Assembly (NCBI GenBank): GCA_016215605.1
Contig: JACRJB010000053.1
Span: 186,001 to 250,000 of the forward strand
DNA length: 64,000 bases
Source: Rhodopseudomonas palustris
GTDB lineage: Bacteria; Pseudomonadota; Alphaproteobacteria; Rhizobiales; Xanthobacteraceae
Reading direction: 5' to 3'
Positions 53,107 to 62,169 of the stretch are shown here, piece after piece. Both the position numbers and the translations under genes were made by a program. The stretch's first letter is position 1. Every line of letters starts with the position of its first letter. A model generated the notes under the pieces. The model was not told the origin of the DNA. It did not search any database and saw only the letters and a program-made list of their open reading frames with translations.

Positions 53107-53538
53107 ATGTCCACTATCGCCTTTGATCAGATGGCTTTGACCCGAATCGCCGATTTTGCGCGGTCGCTGTCGCGGCTGCATCAGCTCGCGCGGCGGCAGT
53201 GGATCGACGACGACCAGCTCGACCGCGAGTTCAATGCGGTGTGCCTGTCGATCTGGGGCTATTCGCCCGACGATCTGTGCGACGAGATGTTCGCCGCGGA
53301 CGATCTCGTCTGGCTCGACACGCTGGATGAAGCCAGCGCGCGGATCTTCGCCGCCGAGCACGGCTACGATCTCGTCGACGACAGCGGCATGCTGACCGAC
53401 TGGTGGGGCTATTGCTGGATGATCCTGGCCGAGAAGCGCGGCCTGCTGACGCCGGAAAACCGCGCCGCCGCCCGCGCCCGGATCGAAGAAGTCTACCGCG
53501 CCGCGCCGAACGTGATCGGAGTGATCGTCGGGCGATAG
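53107..53538 (+). CDS. Hypothetical protein of 143 residues
   Basis: The protein is acidic and aromatic-rich (FNAVCLSIWGYSPDDLCDEM, DWWGYCWMILAEKRGLLTPE). ATG 53107 has GAGGA upstream. No catalytic motif or family is recognised. It is transcribed away from glgP and is followed by a family B repeat. Confidence 0.6.
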   Translation: MSTIAFDQMALTRIADFARSLSRLHQLARRQWIDDDQLDREFNAVCLSIWGYSPDDLCDEMFAADDLVWLDTLDEASARIFAAEHGYDLVDDSGMLTDWWGYCWMILAEKRGLLTPENRAAARARIEEVYRAAPNVIGVIVGR

Positions 53539-53559
53539 GCGCCCGCCTGCACCACGCGA

Positions 53560-53679
53560 GTCATTCCGGGGCGCGAGCGCAGCTCGCGAACCCGGAATCC
53601 CGCGCTGTTCTGCGAACGATCCGCCGAGTGCCCCGAACGTCGAGATTCCGGGTTCGCGCTGCGCGCGCCCCGGAATGAC
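53560..53679. repeat. Palindromic repeat family B, copy 4
   Basis: Bounded by GTCATTCCGGGGCGCG and GCGCGCCCCGGAATGAC. It separates the convergent hypothetical and DUF2865 genes. Confidence 0.87.
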
Positions 53680-53698
53680 TCGGTGAGAGAGTTGCGCC

Positions 53699-54505
53699 TT
53701 AGTCGACCGCCGCGCGCCGGCCGTGCGGCGCGGGCTTGGCGACGGCGATCGGCAGCGAGACGTCGCGGGCGGCCGGCGGCGCCTGCTCGGTGAGCTGGTC
53801 GTTGACCGGCGCCACCTTCATTTCGCCGAGCCGCGCGCGCAATTGCGCGGTGAGCCCGGGATAGTCGGCGACCGGGGTGAAGTCGGGGGTCTGCTCGGCG
53901 CCGAGCCGGACGCCGTTGTAGGCGGCGAGCCCGGTGGCGGTCGCGACGATGTCGCCGGGGCGCAGCGAGGTGTCCTGCGACAGGTCGATCGGCGCCAGCC
54001 CGGCGGGATCGCGGCCGTTGCAGGTGCAGTCCGCCTTCAGCGCCTTGCGATAGGCGTAGGCGTTGTCGCTGTCGGCATAGCGCTGTCCGTTCGATGCCGT
54101 CGCGTAGTCGATATTGCTGCCGTAATAGACCTTGGCGTTGCCGGCCGGGCAGAACATCGTGCACATCTGTGCCGCCGTCATGCCGCCGCGCGCCTGCAGG
54201 GCGAAATACTTGCCGTCGCACGGCCGCACGCAGAACGCCGGACCGCCGCCCGAGGCGGCCTGACGCGGGGCGGGGGGCGGTGCCGCCTGCTGCTGGTTGA
54301 GGCCGAACGGATCGGCGAAAAAGCTCGCCTGCGCCGGCGCGCCGCGCTGTTGCGGCCGCTGCGGGGCGCCGCCGCCGAACAGCATTTCGAGGATGTTCTG
54401 CGCCGACGCGATGTCCGGGATCAGCGCTGCCGGGCTGGCGACAGCCAGCGCGACGGCAACCATGGCGGTGCGCCGAAGGCGCAGCATGTCAGCAACTGGA
54501 CGCAA
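53699..54505 (-). CDS. DUF2865 secreted protein
   Basis: This 268-residue protein starts at TTG 54505 with a GGAG about six bases before it; ATG 54487 is an alternative. A signal peptide (MVAVALAVASPAALIPDIASA) precedes a Gln/Pro-rich segment and the conserved cysteine-containing region FCVRPCDGKYFALQARGG, AQMCTMFCPAGNAKVYYGS and YRKALKADCTCNGRDP. Six cysteines suggest disulfides in the periplasm. The family is uncharacterised. Confidence 0.84.
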   Translation of the reverse strand: MRPVADMLRLRRTAMVAVALAVASPAALIPDIASAQNILEMLFGGGAPQRPQQRGAPAQASFFADPFGLNQQQAAPPPAPRQAASGGGPAFCVRPCDGKYFALQARGGMTAAQMCTMFCPAGNAKVYYGSNIDYATASNGQRYADSDNAYAYRKALKADCTCNGRDPAGLAPIDLSQDTSLRPGDIVATATGLAAYNGVRLGAEQTPDFTPVADYPGLTAQLRARLGEMKVAPVNDQLTEQAPPAARDVSLPIAVAKPAPHGRRAAVD

Positions 54506-54600
54506 CGCTCACTCCACCCGACGCGATCGTGCTGCGGCGAGGCCGCGACACCGATCACTTTAATGCGGGATGGTAAACGCGTGGTTTCCGTCGCGAGCGA

Positions 54601-55164
54601 TTAGCGGTTGAGGAACTCGCTGGCCTTGTACAGCGAGCGGAACGGCAGCCCGGCTTCAGCGAAGGCTTCGGTGGCGCCTTCCTCGCGGTCGACCATGGTC
54701 AGCACCAGGATGATCTCGGCGCCGGATTCGCGCACCGCCTCGACCGCCTTGATGGCCGAGCCGCCCGTGGTGGTGACGTCCTCGACGATGACGCAGCGCT
54801 TGCCGGCCAGGCTCTCGCCCTTGGCGAGCCCCTCGACCGCCAGCCGCGCGCCGTGCTCCTTCGGCTTCTTGCGGACGAAGAACGCCGCGATCGGGTGGTT
54901 CTTCAGCCACGACAATTGCGCGATCGCGCCGGCCAGCGGCACCGCGCCCATCTCCAGCCCGCCGATATAGTCGACCTTCTCGTCGCGCAGCGCCTCGTAG
55001 GTCAATTCCGCCAGCAGCGCCGCGCCCTCGGGGTCGAGCATCGTCGGCTTGAGATTGAAATAGAAGTCGCTCTTGCGCCCCGACGCCAGCGTGATCTCGC
55101 CGCGCCCGAACGAGCGGGCGCGAATGATGTCGGCAAGGCGGGCGCGGGACGCGGATTTGGACAC
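54601..55164 (-). CDS. pyrE: Orotate phosphoribosyltransferase
   Basis: This 187-residue enzyme transfers ribose-5-phosphate from PRPP to orotate in pyrimidine synthesis. The PRPP loop is [20 protein letters not shown] and other conserved parts are [20 protein letters not shown] and [21 protein letters not shown] 55164 is chosen because the protein then opens [19 protein letters not shown]; a longer frame runs into repeat DNA. It is separated from polA by a family A repeat. Confidence 0.93.
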   Translation of the reverse strand: MSKSASRARLADIIRARSFGRGEITLASGRKSDFYFNLKPTMLDPEGAALLAELTYEALRDEKVDYIGGLEMGAVPLAGAIAQLSWLKNHPIAAFFVRKKPKEHGARLAVEGLAKGESLAGKRCVIVEDVTTTGGSAIKAVEAVRESGAEIILVLTMVDREEGATEAFAEAGLPFRSLYKASEFLNR

Positions 55165-55301
55165 GGGCGATCTCTGGGCTGTTGGAAGCTGGCGCAATCT
55201 AGCTGCGCCGGCGCGCCGATGCCAGCGGCACGGGGAAGGTATCAACGGCGCAAACACCCACAGTGCGTCGTGTCGGCCGCAGCAGCGCCCCAGGCCCAGC
55301 G

Positions 55302-55431
55302 CGCTCCCTCTCCCGCTTGCGGGAGAGGGTTGGGGTGAGGGCGCCCCGGGCACTGAGTCCGCGCTTCGCGGAGAGGAGTGCCCTCACCCGGATCGCTGCG
55401 CGATCCGACCTCTCCCGCAGGCGGGAGAGGT
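55302..55431. repeat. Palindromic repeat family A, copy 7
   Basis: Bounded by CTCCCTCTCCCGCTTGCGGG and CTCTCCCGCAGGCGGGAGAG. It lies between pyrE and polA. Confidence 0.87.
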
Positions 55432-55477
55432 CGCGCTGTGCTTGGGGTGAGGCCGTGCTCTCAACCAACGGACACGC

Positions 55478-58400
55478 TCAATGCGCCTCGTCCCAATTGT
55501 CCGCCGCGCGGGCATCGACCTGCAGCGGCACGTTGAGGATCACCGCCGGGAACGGTGCGTCCTGCATCACGTGCTGGACCACCGGCAGGGTCGCGGCGAC
55601 TTCGTCCTCCGGCACCTCGAAGATCAGTTCGTCGTGGACCTGCAGCAGCATCTGCGCCGACAGCTTCTTCTCGGCGAGCGCGTCCTCCATCCGCACCATG
55701 GCGCGGCGGATGATGTCGGCGGCGGAGCCCTGCAGCCTCGCATTGATCGCGGCGCGTTCGTTGAAGGCGCGGATCGACGGGTTCGAGGCCTTGATGTCGG
55801 GGTAGTGGCATTTGCGCCCGAACAGCGTCTCGACATAGCCGTGGGTCCGGCAGAAATCGCGGGTCTCGTCCATATAGGCGCGGATGCCGGGGAAGCGTTC
55901 GAAGTAGCGCTTGATATAGGCGCCGGCCTCCTCGCGCGGGATGCCGAGCTGGTTGGCGAGGCCGAACGCCGAGATGCCGTAGATGATGCCGAAATTGATC
56001 GCCTTGGCGCGGCGGCGGATGTCCGCTGGCATGCCCTCGACCGGCACGCCGAACATTTCCGATGCGGTCATCGCGTGAATGTCGATGCCGTCCTGGAACG
56101 CCTTGCGCAGCGCCGGCACGTCGGCGACTTCGGACAGCAGCCGCAGCTCGATCTGCGAGTAGTCCGCCGACACCAGCTTGTGCCCGGGCGTCGCCACGAA
56201 GGCGCGGCGGATTTTCCGCCCGTCCTCGGTGCGCACCGGGATGTTCTGCAGATTCGGTTCGTTCGACGACAGCCGCCCGGTGGTGGTGGCCGCCAGCGCG
56301 TAGGTGGTGTGGACGCGGTGGGTCTGCGGATGCACATATTCGGGCAGCGCGTCCGTGTAGGTCGAGCGCAGCTTCGAGACCTGCCGCCAGTCGAGAATCT
56401 TGCGCGGGAATTCGTGGCCCTGTTCGGCGAGTTCGTCCAGCACCTGCGCCGAGGTCGACCACGCGCCGGTCTTGGTTTTGCTACCGCCCGGCAGGCCCAT
56501 CTTGCCGAACAGGATGTCGCCGAGCTGCTTCGGGCTGCCGATGTTGATGTCCTCGCCGGCGAGTTCGCGGATTTCGGCCTCGATCCGCGCCGCGGTCTGG
56601 GCGAAGTCCGCCGACAGCCGCGACAGCACATTGCGATCGATCGAGATGCCGCGCCGCTCCATCCGCGCCAGCACGCCGACCAGCGGCCGTTCCAGCGTCT
56701 CGTACACCGCATTCATCCGTTCGGCGATCAGCCGCGGCTTCAGCACCCGCCACAGCCGAAGCGCGACGTCGGCGCGTTCGGCGCCATATTCGGTGGCGCG
56801 GTCGATTGGCACTTGATCGAAGCCGATCTTGGCCTTGCCGCTGCCGGTCAGCGCGCCGAGCGTGTGCAGCGTGTGGCCGAGATTGCTTTCGCTCAGCGCG
56901 TCGAGGCCGTGGCTGCCGCGGCCGGCGTCGAGCGCGTAGGACATCAGCTGCAAATCGTCAATATTGCGCAACGTGATGCCGTGCTGCGCCAGCAGTACCG
57001 CGGTGAATTTGATGTTGAAGCCGATCTTGGCGAGGCCGGCGGAGTCCAGCAGCGGCTGCAGCGCATCCAGCGCGTCGCGCGCGCCGAGCTGGTCGGGCGC
57101 GAGCCCGGCGGCGAACAGGCCCGAGCCGTCCCCGGTCTGGCGATGGCCGAGCGGGATGTAGCAGGCGTCGTTCGGCCCCAGCGACAAGGCGATACCGCAC
57201 AGCTCCGCCTGCATCGGATCGATCGAACTCGCGACCGCGTCGATCGCGAAGGCGCCGGCGTCGTGAATGCGCCCGATCCAGCCCTGCAACTCGTCGCGCG
57301 TGCGCACCGTCTTGTAGCTGGCGCGATCGACCGGAATTGTGCGCGCGGCTTCGGCGCGGGCCGTCGCGAGCGCCTGTGGCGTGAGTTCGCCCGCGGCGAC
57401 TCCACGCTTGTTGCCGTCACCCCCGGGCTTGACCCGGGGGTCCATCGTCTTCGACGACGGATCTTGCGAGGCGGGATGGATGGCCGGGTCAAGCCCGGCC
57501 ATGACGGTCTGAGAGCCAGGCTGACTTTGTGCGCCACTCTTCAGCGCCGTTTCCGCCTCGACGTCGGACGGATCGATCTGCGCATAGTCGGCGACGCGCC
57601 GCGTCAGCGTGGTGAATTCCATCGCTTTGAGAAACGAGATCAGTTTTCGTGCGTCGGGCTCGTGCACCGCGAGTTCGTCGAGCGGCACGTCGAGCGCGAC
57701 GCGATCGTCGAGCAGCACCAGTTGCCGCGAGATCCGCGCCTTCTCGGCATTTTCGATCAGCGCCTCGCGCCGCTTCGGCTGCTTGATCTCGGCGGCGCGC
57801 GCCAGCAGCGTGTCGAGATCGCCGTATTCATTGATCAGCTGCGCCGCGGTCTTGATGCCGATGCCCGGCACGCCGGGCACATTGTCGACGCTGTCGCCGG
57901 CCAGCGCCTGCACCTCGACCACCTTCTCCGGCGGCACGCCGAATTTCTCGATCACCTCCGGCACGCCGATGCGGCGGTCCTTCATGGTGTCGTACATCGT
58001 GACGCAATCGGTCACGAGCTGCATCAGGTCCTTGTCGGACGACACAATTGTTGCCGTGGCGCCGCGCTCGCAGGCCTCGCGCACATAGGTGGCGATCAGA
58101 TCGTCGGCCTCGAAGCCGGATTGCTCCAGGCAGGGCAGATCGAACGCCCGCACCGCTTCGCGGATCAGCGCGAATTGCGGGATCAAATCGTCCGGCGCCG
58201 GCGGCCGGTGCGCCTTGTAGTCGGGGTAGAGCTGGTTGCGGAAGGTGTGCTCGGACTTGTCGAAGATAATGGCGAGATGCGTCGGCCGGTTGTCCGGCGG
58301 CATGTCGCGAAGCAGCTTCCACAGCATGTTGCAGAAGCCGAGCACGGCGTTGACCTGCAGCCCGTCGGACTTGCGGCTGAGCGGCGGCAGCGCGTGATAG

Positions 58401-58531
58401 GCGCGGAAGATGTAGGACGATCCGTCGACCAGGAAGATGTGATCGCCCTTGCCCGGCGGCTTGACGGCGGCCGGGGCAGGGGATGAGACGGCGACGGGCG
58501 CGGCGGCGGCTTTCGAAGGGGATTTCGGCAT
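55478..58531 (-). CDS. polA: DNA polymerase I, with degenerate 3'-5' exonuclease site
   Basis: This 1017-residue enzyme serves Okazaki and repair synthesis. The 5' nuclease domain (residues 28-310) is intact (HIFLVDGSSYIFRAYHAL, DDLIATYV, SSDKDLMQ, GDSVDNVPGVPGIGIKTA). The polymerase domain has motif A (SADYSQIELRL), B (RRRAKAINFGIIYG) and C (LLQVHDELIFE). The exonuclease domain (about 390-640) has lost three of four metal residues by comparison with E. coli: DTE is DAV (E357 to V), NLKYD is NIKFT (D424 to T), and YAAED is YGAER (D501 to R). Residues about 342-373 are encoded by an inserted palindromic repeat. Confidence 0.94.
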   Translation of the reverse strand: MPKSPSKAAAAPVAVSSPAPAAVKPPGKGDHIFLVDGSSYIFRAYHALPPLSRKSDGLQVNAVLGFCNMLWKLLRDMPPDNRPTHLAIIFDKSEHTFRNQLYPDYKAHRPPAPDDLIPQFALIREAVRAFDLPCLEQSGFEADDLIATYVREACERGATATIVSSDKDLMQLVTDCVTMYDTMKDRRIGVPEVIEKFGVPPEKVVEVQALAGDSVDNVPGVPGIGIKTAAQLINEYGDLDTLLARAAEIKQPKRREALIENAEKARISRQLVLLDDRVALDVPLDELAVHEPDARKLISFLKAMEFTTLTRRVADYAQIDPSDVEAETALKSGAQSQPGSQTVMAGLDPAIHPASQDPSSKTMDPRVKPGGDGNKRGVAAGELTPQALATARAEAARTIPVDRASYKTVRTRDELQGWIGRIHDAGAFAIDAVASSIDPMQAELCGIALSLGPNDACYIPLGHRQTGDGSGLFAAGLAPDQLGARDALDALQPLLDSAGLAKIGFNIKFTAVLLAQHGITLRNIDDLQLMSYALDAGRGSHGLDALSESNLGHTLHTLGALTGSGKAKIGFDQVPIDRATEYGAERADVALRLWRVLKPRLIAERMNAVYETLERPLVGVLARMERRGISIDRNVLSRLSADFAQTAARIEAEIRELAGEDINIGSPKQLGDILFGKMGLPGGSKTKTGAWSTSAQVLDELAEQGHEFPRKILDWRQVSKLRSTYTDALPEYVHPQTHRVHTTYALAATTTGRLSSNEPNLQNIPVRTEDGRKIRRAFVATPGHKLVSADYSQIELRLLSEVADVPALRKAFQDGIDIHAMTASEMFGVPVEGMPADIRRRAKAINFGIIYGISAFGLANQLGIPREEAGAYIKRYFERFPGIRAYMDETRDFCRTHGYVETLFGRKCHYPDIKASNPSIRAFNERAAINARLQGSAADIIRRAMVRMEDALAEKKLSAQMLLQVHDELIFEVPEDEVAATLPVVQHVMQDAPFPAVILNVPLQVDARAADNWDEAH
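57415..57506. repeat. Family C palindromic repeat inserted in frame inside polA
   Basis: The unit runs from CCCCGGGCTTGACCCGGGGG to GGATGGCCGGGTCAAGCCC, followed by GGCCATGAC. On the minus strand it codes MAGLDPAIHPASQDPSSKTM and DPRVKPGGDG, a peptide typical of this repeat in rhizobial proteins. It lies in the linker between the 5' nuclease and exonuclease domains, where an insertion is tolerated. Confidence 0.87.
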
Positions 58532-58675
58532 GGCCGCAACTTAAGGCGTTTTGCGGCTTTTGACACCCTGCCGGATGCGGCCGGCGGTGAATTTTGCGGT
58601 GCGCCGGAAATCCGGTTGCGCGGGCGGCTGTTCCATGCGCCGGTGGCTGTTCCGCTGCGGCCGAAAGGAATCCCG

Positions 58676-59269
58676 ATGCCCACGCCCCTGGACGAGCTGA
58701 TGGAGCGCCTGCGCGCGGTCGAGGCCGAGATCGAGGTCGAACTGGCGAAGCGGCGCGAAGCGCTGCGCTGGCATCTCGACAACCAGCGGATCGTGTTCGA
58801 GCAGGGCGTCGAGCGGCTGCACAGCGCGATCAAGACCAGGCTGTCGCACTACATCCGCGACGCCAATCCGTGGATCGTCATCACCGCACCGGTGATCTAC
58901 GCGCTGATCGTGCCGTTCGTGATCCTCGATGTGTCGGTGATGGCGTATCAGGCGATCTGCTTTCCGATCTACAAGATCCCGAAAGTGCGCCGTCGCGACT
59001 ATCTGGTGTTCGACCGCCACCACCTCGCTTATCTGAACCTGCTGGAAAAGATCAACTGCGCCTACTGCTCCTACGGCAACGGCGTGATCGCCTTCGCGCG
59101 CGAGGTCGCGGCGCGGACCGAAGTGTACTGGTGCCCGATCAAGCACGCCCGCCGCGTGCTCGGCCCGCATCCGCACTATCAGGGCTTCGCCGATTTCGGC
59201 GACGCCGAAGCCTACCGCGCCAAGATCGCGGAAATGCAGGGCGGGGTGAAGATCGACGGGGCGGGCTAG
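58676..59269 (+). CDS. Hypothetical membrane-associated protein of 197 residues
   Basis: An N-terminal charged helix (LDELMERLRAVEAEIEVELA) is followed by one or two hydrophobic segments (VITAPVIYALIVPFVILDVS) and a conserved motif AYLNLLEKINCAYCSYGNGV with two close cysteines. C-terminal CPIKHARRVLGPHPHYQGFA looks metal- or cofactor-binding. AAAGGA lies before ATG 58676. Similar proteins are widespread in alphaproteobacteria and uncharacterised. Divergent from polA. Confidence 0.75.
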   Translation: MPTPLDELMERLRAVEAEIEVELAKRREALRWHLDNQRIVFEQGVERLHSAIKTRLSHYIRDANPWIVITAPVIYALIVPFVILDVSVMAYQAICFPIYKIPKVRRRDYLVFDRHHLAYLNLLEKINCAYCSYGNGVIAFAREVAARTEVYWCPIKHARRVLGPHPHYQGFADFGDAEAYRAKIAEMQGGVKIDGAG

Positions 59270-59656
59270 AACAATTCAGCTTCCGATCGAATCGGAGCTG
59301 AAGATCCGTAACGCCTGCCACACGCACAACCTCATGGTGAGGAGGCGCGTAGCGCCGTCTCGAACCATGAGCCGGAAGCACTGCGTGGCCCCATCCTTCG
59401 AGACGCCCGGCTTCGCCGGGCTCCTCAGGATGAGGACTCAGTGCTTTCGGCAAGGTCCGATCGCTTCAATCAAGCGATCAACCACTCTAGACCCACGCCG
59501 TGCCGAGACGGCCCTCCGCCGTCGAGCGTCTCCGGCCGGAGACCGGGCGCCGCTGAGCGTTGGTCGGATCGGACAACCAGATTGACCTCGGCTGCCATGT
59601 GCCGGCGGCGGCCCGCGACCTATCCTCCGATCGAGGCAATGTGTTCGGAGATCACC
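59270..59656. other. Intergenic region with repeat family D
   Basis: Contains the family D element (59329-59436) and then about 220 bases without a supported gene, which should hold the promoter of the acyl-CoA dehydrogenase. Confidence 0.5.
59329..59436. repeat. Palindromic repeat family D
   Basis: Bounded by CCTCATGGTGAGGAGGCGCG and CGGGCTCCTCAGGATGAGG, with inner GCGCCGTCTCGAACCATGAG and CCATCCTTCGAGACGCCCGG. This repeat type is well known in rhizobial genomes. It is the only copy here. Confidence 0.75.
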
Positions 59657-60844
59657 GTGGATTTTGAGCTTTCCAAAGAGCAGCAGGACATCAAGGGTCG
59701 GGCGGCCGCCTTCGTCGAGGAGGTCTGTCGACCGCTCGAAGACCAATGGGGAACGGACGACTACGCCGTCCCGCACGACGTCTTCATGGGCGTCGTGCGC
59801 AAGTTTCGCGAATACGGCTTCCGCGGCCTGGCCGTTCCGAAGGATGCCGGCGGCCAGGGACTCGGCACCGTGGCGAAATGCCTGGTCTACGAGGAGATCG
59901 TCAAGTCGCCGGTGATGCACGGGCTGCTGGCGACCTGGTCGGGGTTTCTCGATCCGCACCCGGCGCTCTACGTCGCCCCGGAATGGCAGAAGGAGGCGTA
60001 TCTCTATCCGATCCTGAAGGAAGACAAATTCTATCACATCAACATTTCCGAGCCCGATGCCGGTTCGGACGCGGCCGGGATCGAAACCACGGCCGTGCGC
60101 GACGGCGACAACTATCGCATCAACGGCATCAAGCGCTGGGCGCCGCCGCCGAACCATCCGGGCATCACGCCGAAATATCTGCTGTGCTACGCCGTCACCG
60201 ACCCCGGCAAGGGCTACGAGGGCATCAGCCTGTTCCTGGTCGACTATCCCAATCCGGGCGTTTCGGTGCTGCGGGAATACAAGACGATGGCTCCCGGCAC
60301 CTATCTGGGGCGCAGCTGCGACTATCAGTACCAGGACTGCGTGGTTCCGGCCAAGAACATGCTCGGTGCCGAGGGCATGGGCTTTCGCTACATGATGGAT
60401 CAGCACAACCGCAACCGCACAGTCATCGGCGCCCGGTTGACCGGCACCGCGCGGTGGGCGCAGGACCAGGCGACGATGCGGGCCCGCAAGCGCCAGACCT
60501 TCGGCAAGCCGCTGTCGGAACGGCAGGCCATTCAGTGGATGCTCGCCGAGTCGGAGATGGACCTCGAGCAGTCGCGGCTGATGGTCTACAAGACCGCCTG
60601 GATGCTCGATCGCGGACTCGATGCACGCAAGGAGGCGGCGATGGTCAAATGCTTTGCGCCGCTCGCGGCATGCCGGGTGATCGATCGCGCCATTCAGATC
60701 CACGGCGGGATCGGCGTGCTGCAGGAAAGCCGCTTCGGCCAGCTGTATTTCCAGAGCCGGATCGCGCAGGTCGCCGAAGGCACCACCGAGGTGATGAAGA
60801 TGACGATCGCGCGGGAAGTGCTGCGCGCCAGCGCGGCCCGCTGA
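59657..60844 (+). CDS. Acyl-CoA dehydrogenase
   Basis: This 395-residue FAD enzyme forms the alpha-beta double bond of an acyl-CoA. GTG 59657 has GGAG six bases before it and gives the usual VDFELSKEQQDIKGRAAAF opening; ATG 59639 is the alternative. The FAD loop is FYHINISEPDAGSDAAGIET, the substrate region RQTFGKPLSERQAIQWMLAE, and the catalytic glutamate probably lies in AEGTTEVMKM. Electrons would pass to ETF (25899-27598). A shared terminator separates it from the convergent binding-protein gene. Confidence 0.9.
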   Translation: MDFELSKEQQDIKGRAAAFVEEVCRPLEDQWGTDDYAVPHDVFMGVVRKFREYGFRGLAVPKDAGGQGLGTVAKCLVYEEIVKSPVMHGLLATWSGFLDPHPALYVAPEWQKEAYLYPILKEDKFYHINISEPDAGSDAAGIETTAVRDGDNYRINGIKRWAPPPNHPGITPKYLLCYAVTDPGKGYEGISLFLVDYPNPGVSVLREYKTMAPGTYLGRSCDYQYQDCVVPAKNMLGAEGMGFRYMMDQHNRNRTVIGARLTGTARWAQDQATMRARKRQTFGKPLSERQAIQWMLAESEMDLEQSRLMVYKTAWMLDRGLDARKEAAMVKCFAPLAACRVIDRAIQIHGGIGVLQESRFGQLYFQSRIAQVAEGTTEVMKMTIAREVLRASAAR

Positions 60845-60867
60845 TCCGGCGGCACCGCGATCAAGAC

Positions 60868-60900
60868 AAAAACGCCCGGCCTCGGCCGGGCGTTTCGTTT
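60868..60900. terminator. Bidirectional intrinsic terminator
   Basis: ACGCCCGGCC-TC-GGCCGGGCGT (60872-60893), with AAAA before and TTCGTTT after. It lies between the convergent acyl-CoA dehydrogenase and binding-protein genes and can serve both strands. Confidence 0.85.
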
Positions 60901-60921
60901 AGGGCGCTTCGTTTGCGGCGT

Positions 60922-62133
60922 TTACTTGTTCGCGTCGATGACGTTGCCGATCGGCTTCCATCGGGTACCGTCGAACTGCATCAGCTGCTCCTGGCTCATC
61001 GGCGTGAAGTGCGTGGCGCTGGTGTTGAGCAGGATGCCCGGGAGCATCATCGGCAGCTGCAGGTCCTTGATGCTGGTCGCCTGCTTCATCAGGTTCTCAC
61101 GGGTCAGGTCGTCGCCGCAATTCTTCAGCACGTGTTCGAAGGTCTGCGCGGTCGCGTAGCCGAACACGTAGTAGGTCTCCGAGGGATTGGCGTCCGGCAT
61201 GTATTGCTTCATGAACGCCAGATACTGCTTCATGCCGGGATCGTCGGCCCAGGCCGGATCGTTCGGGTCCTTGCGGAACGCGACCGTGATCACGCCCTTG
61301 GAGTTTTCGAGTCCCGCCGGCACCAGCGTGCTCGAAATCGAGCCGGCGGCGTCGCTGAGCAGGTGCAGGGCGTCCCATTTCGTCTCGGCCATCTTCTTTA
61401 TGGCCTGCGCCGAGAATTTCGGCGTCGAGATGTCGAGGAACACGTCGGCGCCGGTGGCCTTCAGGATCAGGATCTGCGAATCCACCGTCGGCTCGGTGAT
61501 CTCGTAGCTGAGTTCCTTGACGATCATCGTATCGGCCTTGCCGCCGAGCCCGTCGCGGAAGCCCTTGGCGTAATCACGTCCGAAATCGTCGTTCTGATAG
61601 AGGACCGCGACCTTCGCCTGCGGGCGATGTTCGAGAAGATACTTCGCGTAGATCACGCCCTTGGCGTGGTTGTTCGGCTGCCAGCCCATCGACCATGGAT
61701 AGGTCTTCGGCTCCGACACCCGGTTGGCGCCGGTGCCGAGAAACAGGCCGGGCACTTTCTTGACGTTGAGATATTTCTGAATCGCGAAGTTGGTGGGCGA
61801 GCCGAAGGTGCCGACGATCGCCAGCACCTCGTCGCTTTCGACCAGACGGCGCGTCTGTTCGACCGCCTTGGTCGGGCTGTAGGCGTCGTCGAGCGAAATC
61901 AGGTTGATCTTGCGGCCGTTGACGCCGCCTTCCGCGTTCAGCTTCTCGAAATAGGCCGTCATCGCCCGGCCGATCGCGGCGAAGCTCGACGCCGGGCCAC
62001 TGTACGGCATGGTCTGGCCGATCTTCACCTCGGTGTCGGTGACACCCGGGCCGTAGGTCTTGCCGTCGGCCTGAACGGTGGGTGACGCGAGAATACACGC
62101 GGCGGCGCAAGCCGCTGCAATGAGCTTGTTCAT
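60922..62133 (-). CDS. Periplasmic binding protein of a branched-chain-amino-acid-type ABC transporter
   Basis: This 403-residue protein starts with a signal peptide (MNKLIAAACAAACILASPTV). The type I periplasmic binding fold is clear: DTEVKIGQTMPYSGPASSFA, EVLAIVGTFGSPTNFAIQKY and VAVLYQNDDFGRDYAKGFRD. Proteins of this type near acyl-CoA genes in Rhodopseudomonas-like bacteria often bind aromatic or fatty acids rather than leucine. No permease or ATPase gene is within the window. It is upstream-adjacent to the acyl-CoA synthetase on the same strand. Confidence 0.9.
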   Translation of the reverse strand: MNKLIAAACAAACILASPTVQADGKTYGPGVTDTEVKIGQTMPYSGPASSFAAIGRAMTAYFEKLNAEGGVNGRKINLISLDDAYSPTKAVEQTRRLVESDEVLAIVGTFGSPTNFAIQKYLNVKKVPGLFLGTGANRVSEPKTYPWSMGWQPNNHAKGVIYAKYLLEHRPQAKVAVLYQNDDFGRDYAKGFRDGLGGKADTMIVKELSYEITEPTVDSQILILKATGADVFLDISTPKFSAQAIKKMAETKWDALHLLSDAAGSISSTLVPAGLENSKGVITVAFRKDPNDPAWADDPGMKQYLAFMKQYMPDANPSETYYVFGYATAQTFEHVLKNCGDDLTRENLMKQATSIKDLQLPMMLPGILLNTSATHFTPMSQEQLMQFDGTRWKPIGNVIDANK

Positions 62134-62169
62134 GCTCTTGTCCTGTCGAGAGTTTCGGGGCGGGGTGGA

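Noticed and set aside
55481..58486. 1001-codon open frame on the plus strand
   Set aside because: It is antisense to polA, is rich in Arg, His and Gln, and shows no domain. High GC leaves the opposite frame open by chance.
59746..62085. 779-codon open frame across the acyl-CoA dehydrogenase and binding-protein genes
   Set aside because: It runs through two convergent, well-supported genes and their terminator and has no domain.
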